A DNA stretch of 8,139 nucleotides, taken from contig URGC01000105.1 of the NCBI GenBank assembly GCA_900547255.1, forward strand, positions 1-8,139, given 5' to 3'. Source of the DNA: an uncultured Eubacterium sp. (GTDB lineage Bacteria; Bacillota; Clostridia; Lachnospirales; Lachnospiraceae). Each line of letters opens with the position of its first letter. Within the stretch, counting starts at the first letter, position 1. The position numbers and the translations under genes are program-made. Of this stretch, positions 1 through 6,495 are shown one piece after another. The notes beneath the pieces are model-generated. The model searched no databases, was not told the DNA's origin, and saw only the letters and a list, made by a program, of their open reading frames with translations.

Positions 1-1028
1 CTGCCTCCAAATATAACTTTGCTTTCTTTGCCAGCTAACTCCTCATACTTTAAATACAGCTCGCCATTCTTCTTGTCATTAACTGGATAGTATGGCTCAT
101 CGCCCTTTTTCCATTCGCTCGAATACTCTCTTGATATGATAGTTGTTGGCTGCTTGCCAAACTCAAAATGCTTATGCTCAATTATTCTTGTATAAGGAAC
201 TTCCCTGTCAGTATAATTAACAACGGCATTACCCTGATAATTCTCCATATCAAGTTCTTCTGTCTCAAATCTTACAGAACGATATTCAAGCACTCCAAGC
301 TTGTAATCATAGAATGCATCTATCGCACCTGTATATATCACCTTATCTGCTAACGCATCAAGTTCTTCCCTGTCAGCAAGATAATCTGTATTCAGTCTCA
401 CATCTGCCTTAGAAAGCATCTGTTCTATTATACGAGTATAACCTCCAATTGGTATACCCTGAAATCTGTCATTGAAATAATTATTATCATATGTAAATCG
501 TAATGGAAGTCTCTTAATTATAAATGATGGCAGTTCCTTACAGTCACGTCCCCACTGCTTCTCTGTATATCCCTTGATGAGCTTCTCATATACATCTTTT
601 CCTACAAGTGATAAAGCCTGCTCCTCAAGATTCTTAGGCTCTGTTATTCCAAGCTTATCAATCTGGTCTGCTATAATCTTCTTTGCCTCAGCAGGTGTAG
701 CAATATTCCACATCTTGCTGAATGTGTTCATGTTGAATGGAAGATTATATAATTCATCCTTATATCTTGCTATTGGTGAATTGATATAATTATTAAATTC
801 TGCAAACTCATTAATATAATCCCATATAAATTTGTCGGAAGTGTGAAAAATATGTGCACCATACACATGAACATTAATTCCGCTGCATTCTTTGGTATAA
901 ATGTTGCCGGCAATGTGGTCTCTCTTGTCTACCACAAGACATGTCTTGCCCTTCTTAGCCGCCTCATTCGCAAATACCGCTCCATACAATCCTGCACCAA
1001 CTATTAAATAATCATATTTACTACTCAT
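1..1028 (-). CDS. glf: UDP-galactopyranose mutase, 3' end cut by window edge
   Basis: Flavoenzyme converting UDP-galactopyranose to UDP-galactofuranose in the cytoplasm, the donor for galactofuranose in surface glycans. I translated the minus strand by hand from the ATG at 1028: 342 codons are open to the left edge without a stop. The N-terminus has the FAD-binding Rossmann motif GAGLYG (residues 11-16). Other family hallmarks are YGAHIFHT (56-63), NLPFNMNTF (95-103), the substrate-loop motif KGYTEKQWGRD (152-162, Trp159), PIGGYTR (193-199) and VPYTR with the expected Arg281. Family members are usually about 365-390 residues, so only some tens of C-terminal residues are missing. The fragment ends in VIFGG, and the next codon begins AG, fitting the conserved second Arg of the FGGR motif. 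A GAGGA Shine-Dalgarno site precedes the ATG. It is preceded by its own promoter, so it may be transcribed independently of the upstream glycosyltransferase. Confidence 0.95.
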   Translation of the reverse strand, partial: MSSKYDYLIVGAGLYGAVFANEAAKKGKTCLVVDKRDHIAGNIYTKECSGINVHVYGAHIFHTSDKFIWDYINEFAEFNNYINSPIARYKDELYNLPFNMNTFSKMWNIATPAEAKKIIADQIDKLGITEPKNLEEQALSLVGKDVYEKLIKGYTEKQWGRDCKELPSFIIKRLPLRFTYDNNYFNDRFQGIPIGGYTRIIEQMLSKADVRLNTDYLADREELDALADKVIYTGAIDAFYDYKLGVLEYRSVRFETEELDMENYQGNAVVNYTDREVPYTRIIEHKHFEFGKQPTTIISREYSSEWKKGDEPYYPVNDKKNGELYLKYEELAGKESKVIFGG

Positions 1029-1086
1029 ACCATTCCTCTTATAATCAGCCCTGACAGGCAATAATTTTCAATCCTTGAATCATTAT

Positions 1087-1116
1087 ATTATACCAATTAT
1101 TTATTGTTGTTGTAAA
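1087..1116 (-). promoter_or_regulatory. Probable sigma-A promoter for glf
   Basis: On the minus strand a -35 box TTTACA (1116-1111, five of six matches to TTGACA) is followed after 18 bases by a perfect TATAAT (1092-1087) with the extended -10 bases TGG directly in front. The predicted start is near 1079, leaving a leader of about 50 bases before the glf ATG at 1028. The promoter lies in the 100-base gap after the glycosyltransferase stop codon. No convincing hairpin terminator is seen in that gap, so read-through from upstream may add to expression. Confidence 0.72.
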
Positions 1117-1128
1117 TAGTGTTTATTA

Positions 1129-1860
1129 TCAATCATAATATTTCTTAAAATATACTCTGTTAAATATTACAAATGTGTCCTTAAACACCTTCATAACATC
1201 CTTAATTCCGATACGTTTGCTGTCCTTGTCACGTACATACTGCAATTTGACCGGCATTTCTTCAATCTTATATCCTCTTGTGTTAAGTGCCACTAAAAGC
1301 TCTATATCGTAAGCAAATCCTGAAGTCCTGACAAGATGTGCAACTGATTTCAATGCATCTGCCTTAAAAAGCTTGATTCCTGTCTGTGTGTCCTGCACCT
1401 TTAAGTGGAAAAGCACAACAAGCATTATGTAATATCCAATACTTATAATTTTTCTTTTGAGTGGATAACTTATATGCGAATCCTTATGGAGCTTACAGCC
1501 GATAACCACATCTGCATTCTTTCTCTCCATGCACTCCATATAGTCCTTTAACTGGTCTGGCGGCAGCTCAAGATCTGCATCCAGAAATGCTATATAATCC
1601 CCTGTTGCCTCGGCAACCCCGGCTATAATAGCCGCCCCCTTGCCATGATTCTTGTCAGAAGATACTAATTTTACTCTTTTATCGTCCTGTGTTGCTCTTA
1701 TTATCTCAGCTTTAGTATTATCCTTGCTGCCATCATTAACCGCTATAATCTCAAGCTCTGGTGCAAATTCAGATACAATATCCAGAGTCTTTGTTATGCT
1801 GTTGTAGATTAATGCTTCCTCATTGTAGGCTGGCATAACTATAGATAATTTATGGTTCAT
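1129..1860 (-). CDS. Family 2 glycosyltransferase, dolichyl-phosphate-glucose-synthase-like
   Basis: A 243-residue GT-A fold glycosyltransferase that probably moves a sugar from a nucleotide donor onto a polyprenyl phosphate or a growing glycan at the inner membrane face. It opens with the GT2 start SIVMPAYNEE (6-15), then VNDGSKDNT (41-49), the KNHGKGAA donor-site loop (70-77) and the metal-binding DAD at 94-96 (FLDADLELPP). The QDTQTGIKLF stretch (156-165) is typical of the ALG5/DPG-synthase subgroup. A hydrophobic segment at about 139-153 is the only candidate membrane-associated helix; there is no C-terminal membrane pair, unlike the other glycosyltransferase in this window. The ATG at 1860 is preceded by AGGAGT at good spacing. 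It lies 60 bases past a strong terminator, and no clear promoter is visible in between. Donor and acceptor cannot be deduced. Confidence 0.92.
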   Translation of the reverse strand: MNHKLSIVMPAYNEEALIYNSITKTLDIVSEFAPELEIIAVNDGSKDNTKAEIIRATQDDKRVKLVSSDKNHGKGAAIIAGVAEATGDYIAFLDADLELPPDQLKDYMECMERKNADVVIGCKLHKDSHISYPLKRKIISIGYYIMLVVLFHLKVQDTQTGIKLFKADALKSVAHLVRTSGFAYDIELLVALNTRGYKIEEMPVKLQYVRDKDSKRIGIKDVMKVFKDTFVIFNRVYFKKYYD

Positions 1861-1920
1861 AAGTCACTCCTATACTCAGTAGCAGTCAGCTTCCGTTCCT
1901 CGACAAACTAAGCTCTGCAG

Positions 1921-1960
1921 AACAAAAACGACAGTAAAGAAGTCATCCTCTCTACTGTCG
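1921..1960 (-). terminator. Rho-independent terminator after tRNA-Leu
   Basis: On the minus strand, CGACAGTA (1960-1953) pairs perfectly with TACTGTCG (1936-1929). The inner bases GAGAGG and CTTCTT continue the helix with two G-U pairs, giving a 14-bp stem closed by an ATGA loop. It is followed at once by TTTTTGTT (1928-1921). It starts eight bases past the tRNA 3' end, so it ends the tRNA transcript. It may also stop read-through from the sugar operon, whose last gene lacks a strong terminator of its own. Confidence 0.9.
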
Positions 1961-1968
1961 TAATAAAA

Positions 1969-2055
1969 TGCCGGCAACGGGAATCGAACCCGTATGGGAG
2001 TATAAGTCCCGCAGGATTTTAAGTCCTGTGCGTCTGCCAGTTCCGCCACACCGGC
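1969..2055 (-). tRNA. tRNA-Leu(UAA)
   Basis: An 87-base class II tRNA. The acceptor strands GCCGGTG and TGCCGGC pair over seven positions, two of them G-U, with discriminator A at 1969. The D-arm contains the usual GCGGAA..GGCAGACGC. The anticodon arm is CAGGA-CTTAAAA-TCCTG, giving anticodon TAA, which reads UUA (and UUG by wobble). The long variable arm GGGA..TCCC and the T-arm ACGGG-TTCGATT-CCCGT complete the structure. The 3' CCA is not encoded (TTT follows the discriminator), so the CCA-adding enzyme would be needed. It has its own promoter and terminator inside a polysaccharide locus. Confidence 0.97.
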
Positions 2056-2071
2056 CTGCTAACAATAATAG

Positions 2072-2100
2072 ATTGTAGCACATATTACATCAGTAAGCAA
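2072..2100 (-). promoter_or_regulatory. Promoter of tRNA-Leu
   Basis: On the minus strand, TTGCTT (2100-2095) and TACAAT (2077-2072) are separated by exactly 17 bases, and TGC directly precedes the -10 box as an extended -10. The -10 ends 16 bases before the first tRNA base, leaving a short 5' leader of about 10 bases for RNase P to remove. It sits just after the stop codon of the upstream glycosyltransferase. Confidence 0.75.
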
Positions 2101-2105
2101 GCTGA

Positions 2106-3047
2106 TTATTTCTCATCAAAGTTGATTCTTTCCTCTTCAACGACTAATGGCCTGTTCATAAGCCTCTTATTCATGCTGAGAATATATTCCCCCATAAGAC
2201 CTATGAAGAAAAGCTGTAATGAACCAAGGAATGAAACAAGAAGGATAAGTGGCACCATACCTGCAGTAAATCTGTCCCAGTACACAAGCTTTAAAATAAA
2301 ATAAATAATCGCAACAATTATGCTTACTGTGGCACAGATTGCCCCTAAAAATGTTGCAAGACGAAGCCCTATTTTAGTATATGATGTAAAACTTAACATA
2401 GCCGCATCATACAATGTATAGAAGTTATTATGTGTCTTTCCTGCTCTTCTCTGCGCCTGTGTATACTCAATCTCAGTCTTCTTAAAACCAAGCTCTCCAA
2501 CAATTCCCCTTATGAATGGAATAGGGTCTTTCAGGTCACGAAGCACCTGGACGAATGACTTATCATATAATCCAAAACCTGTAAAATGCTCTATCTGTTC
2601 AACGCTTGACATCTTCTTGATAAGCTTATAATAGCATGAGCGTAGGAAATACATTATCCTGCTCTCCTTGCTTGAACTCTTGATTGCACACACAATCTTA
2701 AAGCCCTTCTCCCACTCAGCAACAAGTCTTGGAATGACATCTATAGGGTCCTGGAAATCTGCGCACACAGGAATTGTACAATCGCCTGTAGTCTGCAAAA
2801 TCCCATAATATGGCGAGTTAAACTGTCCAAAATTCTTGGCATTAAATATCGCTTTAATCTTAGGATTAGAGGCACATAACTGTCTTAACTTCACTCTTGT
2901 TGTATCACTTGAATCGTTATCTATGAATAATATCTCATAATCATACTGTGGAAGATCCTTTGCAAACATTGCAATAATTGCCTCACTCAGCGGCACAACA
3001 TTTTCTTCCTCGTTATAACATGGAACCATTATACTTATCTTTTTCAT
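2106..3047 (-). CDS. GtrB-like polyprenyl-phosphate glycosyltransferase (GT2, two C-terminal membrane helices)
   Basis: A 313-residue family 2 glycosyltransferase of the GtrB / dolichol-phosphate-mannose-synthase type. The catalytic half has SIMVPCYNEEEN (5-16), FIDNDSSDTT (41-50), NAKNFGQFNSPYYG (69-82) and DFQDP at 97-101, which replaces the more usual DLQDP and supplies the acidic metal-binding residues. Two long hydrophobic helices follow at about 229-254 and 262-290, then a charged cytoplasmic tail. Proteins of this build usually charge undecaprenyl phosphate with one sugar at the cytoplasmic face, and a GtrA-type protein is thought to move the product across. A GtrA-family protein is encoded three genes upstream in the same operon. 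The ATG at 3047 follows AAGGAT at loose spacing and lies 7 bases after the preceding stop. The donor could be a common UDP-sugar or the CDP-sugar made by this operon; the sequence does not decide. Confidence 0.9.
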   Translation of the reverse strand: MKKISIMVPCYNEEENVVPLSEAIIAMFAKDLPQYDYEILFIDNDSSDTTRVKLRQLCASNPKIKAIFNAKNFGQFNSPYYGILQTTGDCTIPVCADFQDPIDVIPRLVAEWEKGFKIVCAIKSSSKESRIMYFLRSCYYKLIKKMSSVEQIEHFTGFGLYDKSFVQVLRDLKDPIPFIRGIVGELGFKKTEIEYTQAQRRAGKTHNNFYTLYDAAMLSFTSYTKIGLRLATFLGAICATVSIIVAIIYFILKLVYWDRFTAGMVPLILLVSFLGSLQLFFIGLMGEYILSMNKRLMNRPLVVEEERINFDEK

Positions 3048-3054
3048 CGCTAAT

Positions 3055-3981
3055 CTATCCTTTCGTCAGATGACCTCTCCACCAGCCAACCGTCTCTCCA
3101 ATTCCCTGCTCAAATGTATATATCGGTGTAAATCCAGTATCTTTCGTAAGTTCCTTAATATCTGCACACAGATGCATAACCTGCTTGTCCGAATATGGAA
3201 TATCGCCAAATCCAATCTCCACATCATTGCCGACAGCATCCCTGATAAGATTGATATAATCCTTCAGAGGTCTTGCTATACCACCTCCAAGGCAGTACAC
3301 CCTGCCATCAACACCTCCGTCTGCAAGCATCATAAATGCCCTCGCCGCATCCTTGGAATACAGATAATCCCACATCTGCTCACCCTTGGTACATGAAGGC
3401 TTCTCACTATTCATAAGCTTGATAATAGTAGATGAAACCATTGTCTTATCGCCATCATATGGGCCATATATGCTGAGTATTCTCGTCCATATATGTCTTA
3501 TTCCCTTCTGCTGGCATGCGATACGTGTCATCTGTCCTGCGCAGAGCTTGGCAATGCCATATCCATTCTCTGGAAATGCTGGCACAGATGCATTAAGGTC
3601 ACCCTCATATCGTCCATATTCAGCCTGTGAACCCGCCCCTATGAAAGTCTTACAGCCTAACTCATATGCGGCATCAACCGCATCAAGTGCATACTTCACA
3701 TTATTATTCTGTAGATACATATTATTACGGCTGTCGCCAAATGTACCATCCCACGCAAAATGATAGAACACATCCGCTCCACCTTCTATAAGCGAAGGAA
3801 GCCTGTCCAGCTCCTTCAGGTCACAATATACAACCGATACATGCTCTGACTCCCTGATTCTGTCTGCTCTGGCTGACCCCGGTCTTACAACCGCAACAAC
3901 GTCAATTCCATTATCAGCAAGACACTGTATAAGAGCCATTCCGATAGCACCAGTAGGCCCTGTTATAACCGCTTTTTTCAC
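3055..3981 (-). CDS. NAD(P)-dependent extended SDR sugar reductase/epimerase (YerF- or RfbJ-like role)
   Basis: A 308-residue extended short-chain dehydrogenase. The N-terminal nucleotide-binding motif is GPTGAIG (8-14). The catalytic residues are Ser118 in GAGSQAEYG and the YxxxK pair Tyr141/Lys145 in YGIAK. Also visible are HFAW (74-77), RILSIYGPYD (167-176) and WDYLYSKDAARA (204-215), typical of nucleotide-sugar SDRs. The start is a GTG at 3981, chosen because GGAGGA lies about six bases upstream and the protein begins exactly at the Rossmann strand. It starts 12 bases after the ThDP enzyme stop, so the two are probably co-translated. By position it is the best candidate for the ketone-reducing step after carboligation, as YerF does in yersiniose synthesis. 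It could instead reduce C4 of the CDP-dideoxy ketosugar, as abequose or paratose synthases do. The fold is certain; the substrate is not. Confidence 0.88.
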   Translation of the reverse strand: MKKAVITGPTGAIGMALIQCLADNGIDVVAVVRPGSARADRIRESEHVSVVYCDLKELDRLPSLIEGGADVFYHFAWDGTFGDSRNNMYLQNNNVKYALDAVDAAYELGCKTFIGAGSQAEYGRYEGDLNASVPAFPENGYGIAKLCAGQMTRIACQQKGIRHIWTRILSIYGPYDGDKTMVSSTIIKLMNSEKPSCTKGEQMWDYLYSKDAARAFMMLADGGVDGRVYCLGGGIARPLKDYINLIRDAVGNDVEIGFGDIPYSDKQVMHLCADIKELTKDTGFTPIYTFEQGIGETVGWWRGHLTKG

Positions 3982-3993
3982 TATATTCCTCCA

Positions 3994-5868
3994 TTATGAC
4001 AATGGCTTTATAATCATATTACTGTAGAACTCTTCCCTGTCAAGGAATGGTCCAAGGTCTTCCAGTGGTGGTGATACAAGTGTACCATCTGGAAGTCTCT
4101 TTGTAGCTGATTTAGGCTCAAAATTCTGCTCTGTCGATACGAATATCTCACATATTGCAGGACCATCTACAGCAAGTGTATCTTCTATTGCCTTGCCAAG
4201 ATGCTCATTACCGTCACAGCTAAAATATGGATATCCATAAGCAGGCGCAAGCTTGCTCATATCTGGGAAACTAAGGTCTCCACTCTGAGGCCCTATACCA
4301 ACAAAATGTTTATTAAACAGATTAGTCTGTGTCTGTCTTATTGAATGATATCCCTGATTATTAATTATAAATATCTTGATTGGCATCTTGTGATGAATAA
4401 TTGTCTGTAATTCCTGAATATTCATCTGTATGCTTCCGTCACCTGTCACAAGAATAACGTCATCTATATCCTTGCCAAGAGAACGTCCATATAAAGCCTC
4501 GTCTCCAAACTCAGCAACTGTAGCGCCAATCGCTGCCGGAAGGTCATATCCCATAGATGCAATCGCAGAATTAATGATAAATCTCTGTCCCTTTTTGATA
4601 ACATATCCATGGCTTCCCACTACACACGCAGAGCCGTTACCAACAACTGTAACCTGATTCTCATGTAATCTTCTGCTCAATTCTTTAATAAATGCATACA
4701 CATTAGTATGGTTCTTATCTTCATAATGCTTAGGAAGCACAACCGGATACTTAGCTTTCCAATCCTGACATCTCTTAACCCAGTCAGATTTTTCTGATAA
4801 AGTATCCTTAAACTCACCAGCCTCTTTCATTTTAGTAAGCTTAGCCAGTAATTTTTCTAATAATTCCTTTGCATCTGCCCAGACTGGCATATCAACATGA
4901 AGTGTAGGCTTCTTTAACTCAGCCTCATCAACATCATTCATAATTACATAGGCTTCTCTCGCCCATGTTGTCCAGCTATATCCAACCTGTCTTATGCTTA
5001 ATCTGTTACCTACAGCAAATACAAGGTCAGAGTTCTGTACTGCGAAATTACCAGCTCTGTCGCCCATGATTCCACCACGTCCGACATAATATGGATGCTC
5101 ATCATATATAGCATCAATACTGTCCCAGCATGTCGCAACCGGAATTCCAAGGAGCTCCACAACCTTAGTAAAGCTGTCATATCCACCAGATATTCTTATG
5201 CCATTACCGGCATAGAATACAGGCCTCTCAGCATTTTTAATCTTATCAATAATCTCGTCCACAACATCATCTGATACATGTGGAGCAAGAATTTCTTCAC
5301 ACTCATCCGGATTAAATCCTCTAAGTTCCTCTGTCTCTACATATCCTCCCTGAACATTAAGAGGTATATCAAGCCAGCATGGACCCGGTCTTCCATGTGT
5401 AGCCACATACAATGCCTTTTCAAGGCAATATCTTATATCAAGAGGATTAACAACCATCTCGGCATACTTTGTCATAGCCTGTGCAGACTTAGTTATGTCA
5501 AACTCCTGATCTCCCATGGCTCTGAGAGGCAGTCCTGTGCTTCTTGCTGTAGTATCGTATCTTACCTGACCAGACAATACAAGCATAGGAATTGAGTCAA
5601 GATGTCCACCGACAACTCCTGTCATCGCATTCGTACCACCCGGGCCAGTTGTAACGCATAATGCAGCAATTGTATTATGAATTCTTGCATAGCTCTCTGC
5701 GGCAATAGCGCACGCCTGCTCATGGTGATTATATACACATGTCAGTCCCTCCTGATGTCCGAGGCTGTCATTAAGGTGCATCGCTCCGCCACCAGTAACT
5801 GTAAATGCATGTGTTATCCCATTATCAACAAGAAATTTAGAAACGTAATCGGATACCTTAACCTTCAT
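3994..5868 (-). CDS. ThDP-dependent carboligase of acetolactate-synthase fold (YerE-like)
   Basis: A 624-residue three-domain thiamine-diphosphate enzyme. The N-terminal pyrimidine-binding domain carries the catalytic Glu50 in NHHEQACAIAAE and the TTGPGGTN motif (73-80). The middle domain includes PVFYAGNGIRISGG (216-228) and resembles the FAD-binding domain of acetolactate synthase. The C-terminal domain has the ThDP/Mg motif GDGS (476-479) followed 27 residues later by NNQGY (503-507). The tail with SPPLEDLGPFL and REEF is a type I associate with surface-polysaccharide members of the family. The ATG at 5868 is preferred over the in-frame ATG at 5910, which overlaps gtrA, because AAAGGAG sits six bases upstream. 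Placed after rfbG and rfbH and before an SDR, with no ilvN or other amino-acid genes nearby, it most likely transfers a two-carbon unit from pyruvate to C4 of CDP-3,6-dideoxy-4-keto-hexose, as YerE does. Housekeeping acetolactate synthase is less likely. Confidence 0.88.
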   Translation of the reverse strand: MKVKVSDYVSKFLVDNGITHAFTVTGGGAMHLNDSLGHQEGLTCVYNHHEQACAIAAESYARIHNTIAALCVTTGPGGTNAMTGVVGGHLDSIPMLVLSGQVRYDTTARSTGLPLRAMGDQEFDITKSAQAMTKYAEMVVNPLDIRYCLEKALYVATHGRPGPCWLDIPLNVQGGYVETEELRGFNPDECEEILAPHVSDDVVDEIIDKIKNAERPVFYAGNGIRISGGYDSFTKVVELLGIPVATCWDSIDAIYDEHPYYVGRGGIMGDRAGNFAVQNSDLVFAVGNRLSIRQVGYSWTTWAREAYVIMNDVDEAELKKPTLHVDMPVWADAKELLEKLLAKLTKMKEAGEFKDTLSEKSDWVKRCQDWKAKYPVVLPKHYEDKNHTNVYAFIKELSRRLHENQVTVVGNGSACVVGSHGYVIKKGQRFIINSAIASMGYDLPAAIGATVAEFGDEALYGRSLGKDIDDVILVTGDGSIQMNIQELQTIIHHKMPIKIFIINNQGYHSIRQTQTNLFNKHFVGIGPQSGDLSFPDMSKLAPAYGYPYFSCDGNEHLGKAIEDTLAVDGPAICEIFVSTEQNFEPKSATKRLPDGTLVSPPLEDLGPFLDREEFYSNMIIKPLS

Positions 5869-5874
5869 AATTGT

Positions 5875-5881
5875 CTCCTTT
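5875..5881 (-). promoter_or_regulatory. Shine-Dalgarno site fixing the ThDP enzyme start
   Basis: AAAGGAG on the minus strand ends six bases before the ATG at 5868. The upstream in-frame ATG at 5910 lies inside the end of gtrA and has only A/T-rich sequence in front. The extra 14 residues it would add are lysine- and asparagine-rich and precede the normal family start, so they are probably not translated. Confidence 0.8.
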
Positions 5882-5896
5882 ACCATGTCAAAATTT

Positions 5897-6406
5897 TTAT
5901 TTTTTTTCAAAAGCCCATAATTTATTCATAAAGAAATTAATTGGGATATTGATTATAAGATTGATAATAGGCGCAACCATCTTGTTCATTCCGAGTAATG
6001 ATACCCACAGATAAAGGAGTATATTATTCAGAATCAGACCTGTAAATCCATATGAACAATATGTCTTGAATAACGCAACCCATATATTTCTCTTTTCTCC
6101 GTCCTCTGCTGCAAATACATACTTGTTATTCCAGTAGAATGACCAGAGAACACTCAACAGGAATGAAACAACATTTGCTATGAAATAATCAACCTTAGGG
6201 AATAATCCCGCACTCTGAAGAAGTAAAAGTGTCACAGCGTATAACGCATATGAAACAATAGTATTAGATACACCTACAAGTCCAAACTGTAAGAATTCCT
6301 TAAATGTCTGTCTTGTTTTATCTGTGAGGTCCTTTTTTATTATCTTGAATAATAATTCAACACACCACATGTATATTTTTTCAATTATGTTATATACCTT
6401 ACTCAA
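5897..6406 (-). CDS. GtrA-family four-helix membrane protein
   Basis: A small integral membrane protein, 169 residues from the TTG at 6406. After a charged amphipathic N-terminus of about 38 residues there are four hydrophobic segments at roughly 41-64, 73-92, 110-137 and 141-158. The family signature is clear: FLQFGLVGVSNT (38-49), then FYWNNKYVF (90-98) and NFFMNKLWAF (157-166) near the end. GtrA proteins accompany GtrB glycosyltransferases and are thought to flip the polyprenyl-phosphate-sugar; a GtrB-like enzyme is encoded in the same operon. The TTG start is favoured because GGAGG is six bases upstream, while the in-frame ATG at 6424, which would give 175 residues, has no ribosome site and contains that GGAGG inside its own codons. 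The gene sits oddly between rfbH and the ThDP enzyme, splitting the sugar pathway genes. Confidence 0.88.
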   Translation of the reverse strand: MSKVYNIIEKIYMWCVELLFKIIKKDLTDKTRQTFKEFLQFGLVGVSNTIVSYALYAVTLLLLQSAGLFPKVDYFIANVVSFLLSVLWSFYWNNKYVFAAEDGEKRNIWVALFKTYCSYGFTGLILNNILLYLWVSLLGMNKMVAPIINLIINIPINFFMNKLWAFEKK

Positions 6407-6412
6407 ACTTAT

Positions 6413-6417
6413 CCTCC
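6413..6417 (-). promoter_or_regulatory. Shine-Dalgarno site supporting a TTG start for gtrA
   Basis: GGAGG on the minus strand is followed by the six bases ATAAGT and then TTG at 6406-6404. The competing ATG at 6424 would place this strong site within codons 3-4 and leaves only sequence resembling GTAAAATGGCAT upstream, which is not a ribosome site. Confidence 0.65.
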
Positions 6418-6431
6418 ATGGCATATGCCAT
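6418..6431. repeat. Perfect 14-bp palindrome before gtrA
   Basis: ATGGCATATGCCAT is its own reverse complement over all 14 bases and lies directly upstream of the GGAGG of gtrA, covering the alternative ATG start. As RNA it could fold into a 5-bp hairpin with an ATAT loop beside the ribosome site. As DNA it could be a dimeric protein site. A chance occurrence is also possible. Confidence 0.5.
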
Positions 6432-6445
6432 TTTACAATCAGCTA

Positions 6446-6489
6446 ATGGATTCACTCCGGCAGAGAAGCCCCTGTCAAAATGAATCCAT
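6446..6489 (-). repeat. Inverted repeat (9-bp perfect arms) between rfbH and gtrA
   Basis: On the minus strand, ATGGATTCA (6489-6481) and TGAATCCAT (6454-6446) are perfect reverse complements separated by 26 bases. The loop holds a smaller CAG..CTG helix, so the transcript could form a two-tier stem. There is no T-tract after it, so it is not a standard terminator. It fills most of the 89-base gap, the only long gap in an otherwise packed operon, and could be an mRNA processing or stability element, an attenuator, or a recombination remnant. Confidence 0.6.
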
Positions 6490-6495
6490 CGGCAA

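Noticed and set aside
168..789. Plus-strand open frames inside glf
   Set aside because: They lie opposite a fully open, motif-rich glf frame, and their translations show no family motif and no good ribosome site.
2089..2106. Short hairpin ATCAG..CTGAT at the end of the GtrB-like gene as an operon terminator
   Set aside because: Only five base pairs, AT-rich, with no T-tract; it also overlaps the -35 box of the tRNA promoter.
3994..5868. Housekeeping acetolactate synthase (ilvB)
   Set aside because: No ilvN, ilvC or ilvD neighbour is present, and the gene sits tightly within CDP-dideoxysugar genes. The fold alone cannot exclude it, so it is kept as an alternative in the entry.
5869..5910. 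N-terminal extension of the ThDP enzyme from the ATG at 5910
   Set aside because: It would overlap the end of gtrA, has no ribosome site, and a much better AAAGGAG-ATG start lies at 5868.
6452..6477. A perfect TTGACA inside the loop before gtrA as a possible -35 box
   Set aside because: No acceptable -10 follows at 16-18 bases; the best match there, GTGAAT, keeps only three of six consensus bases.
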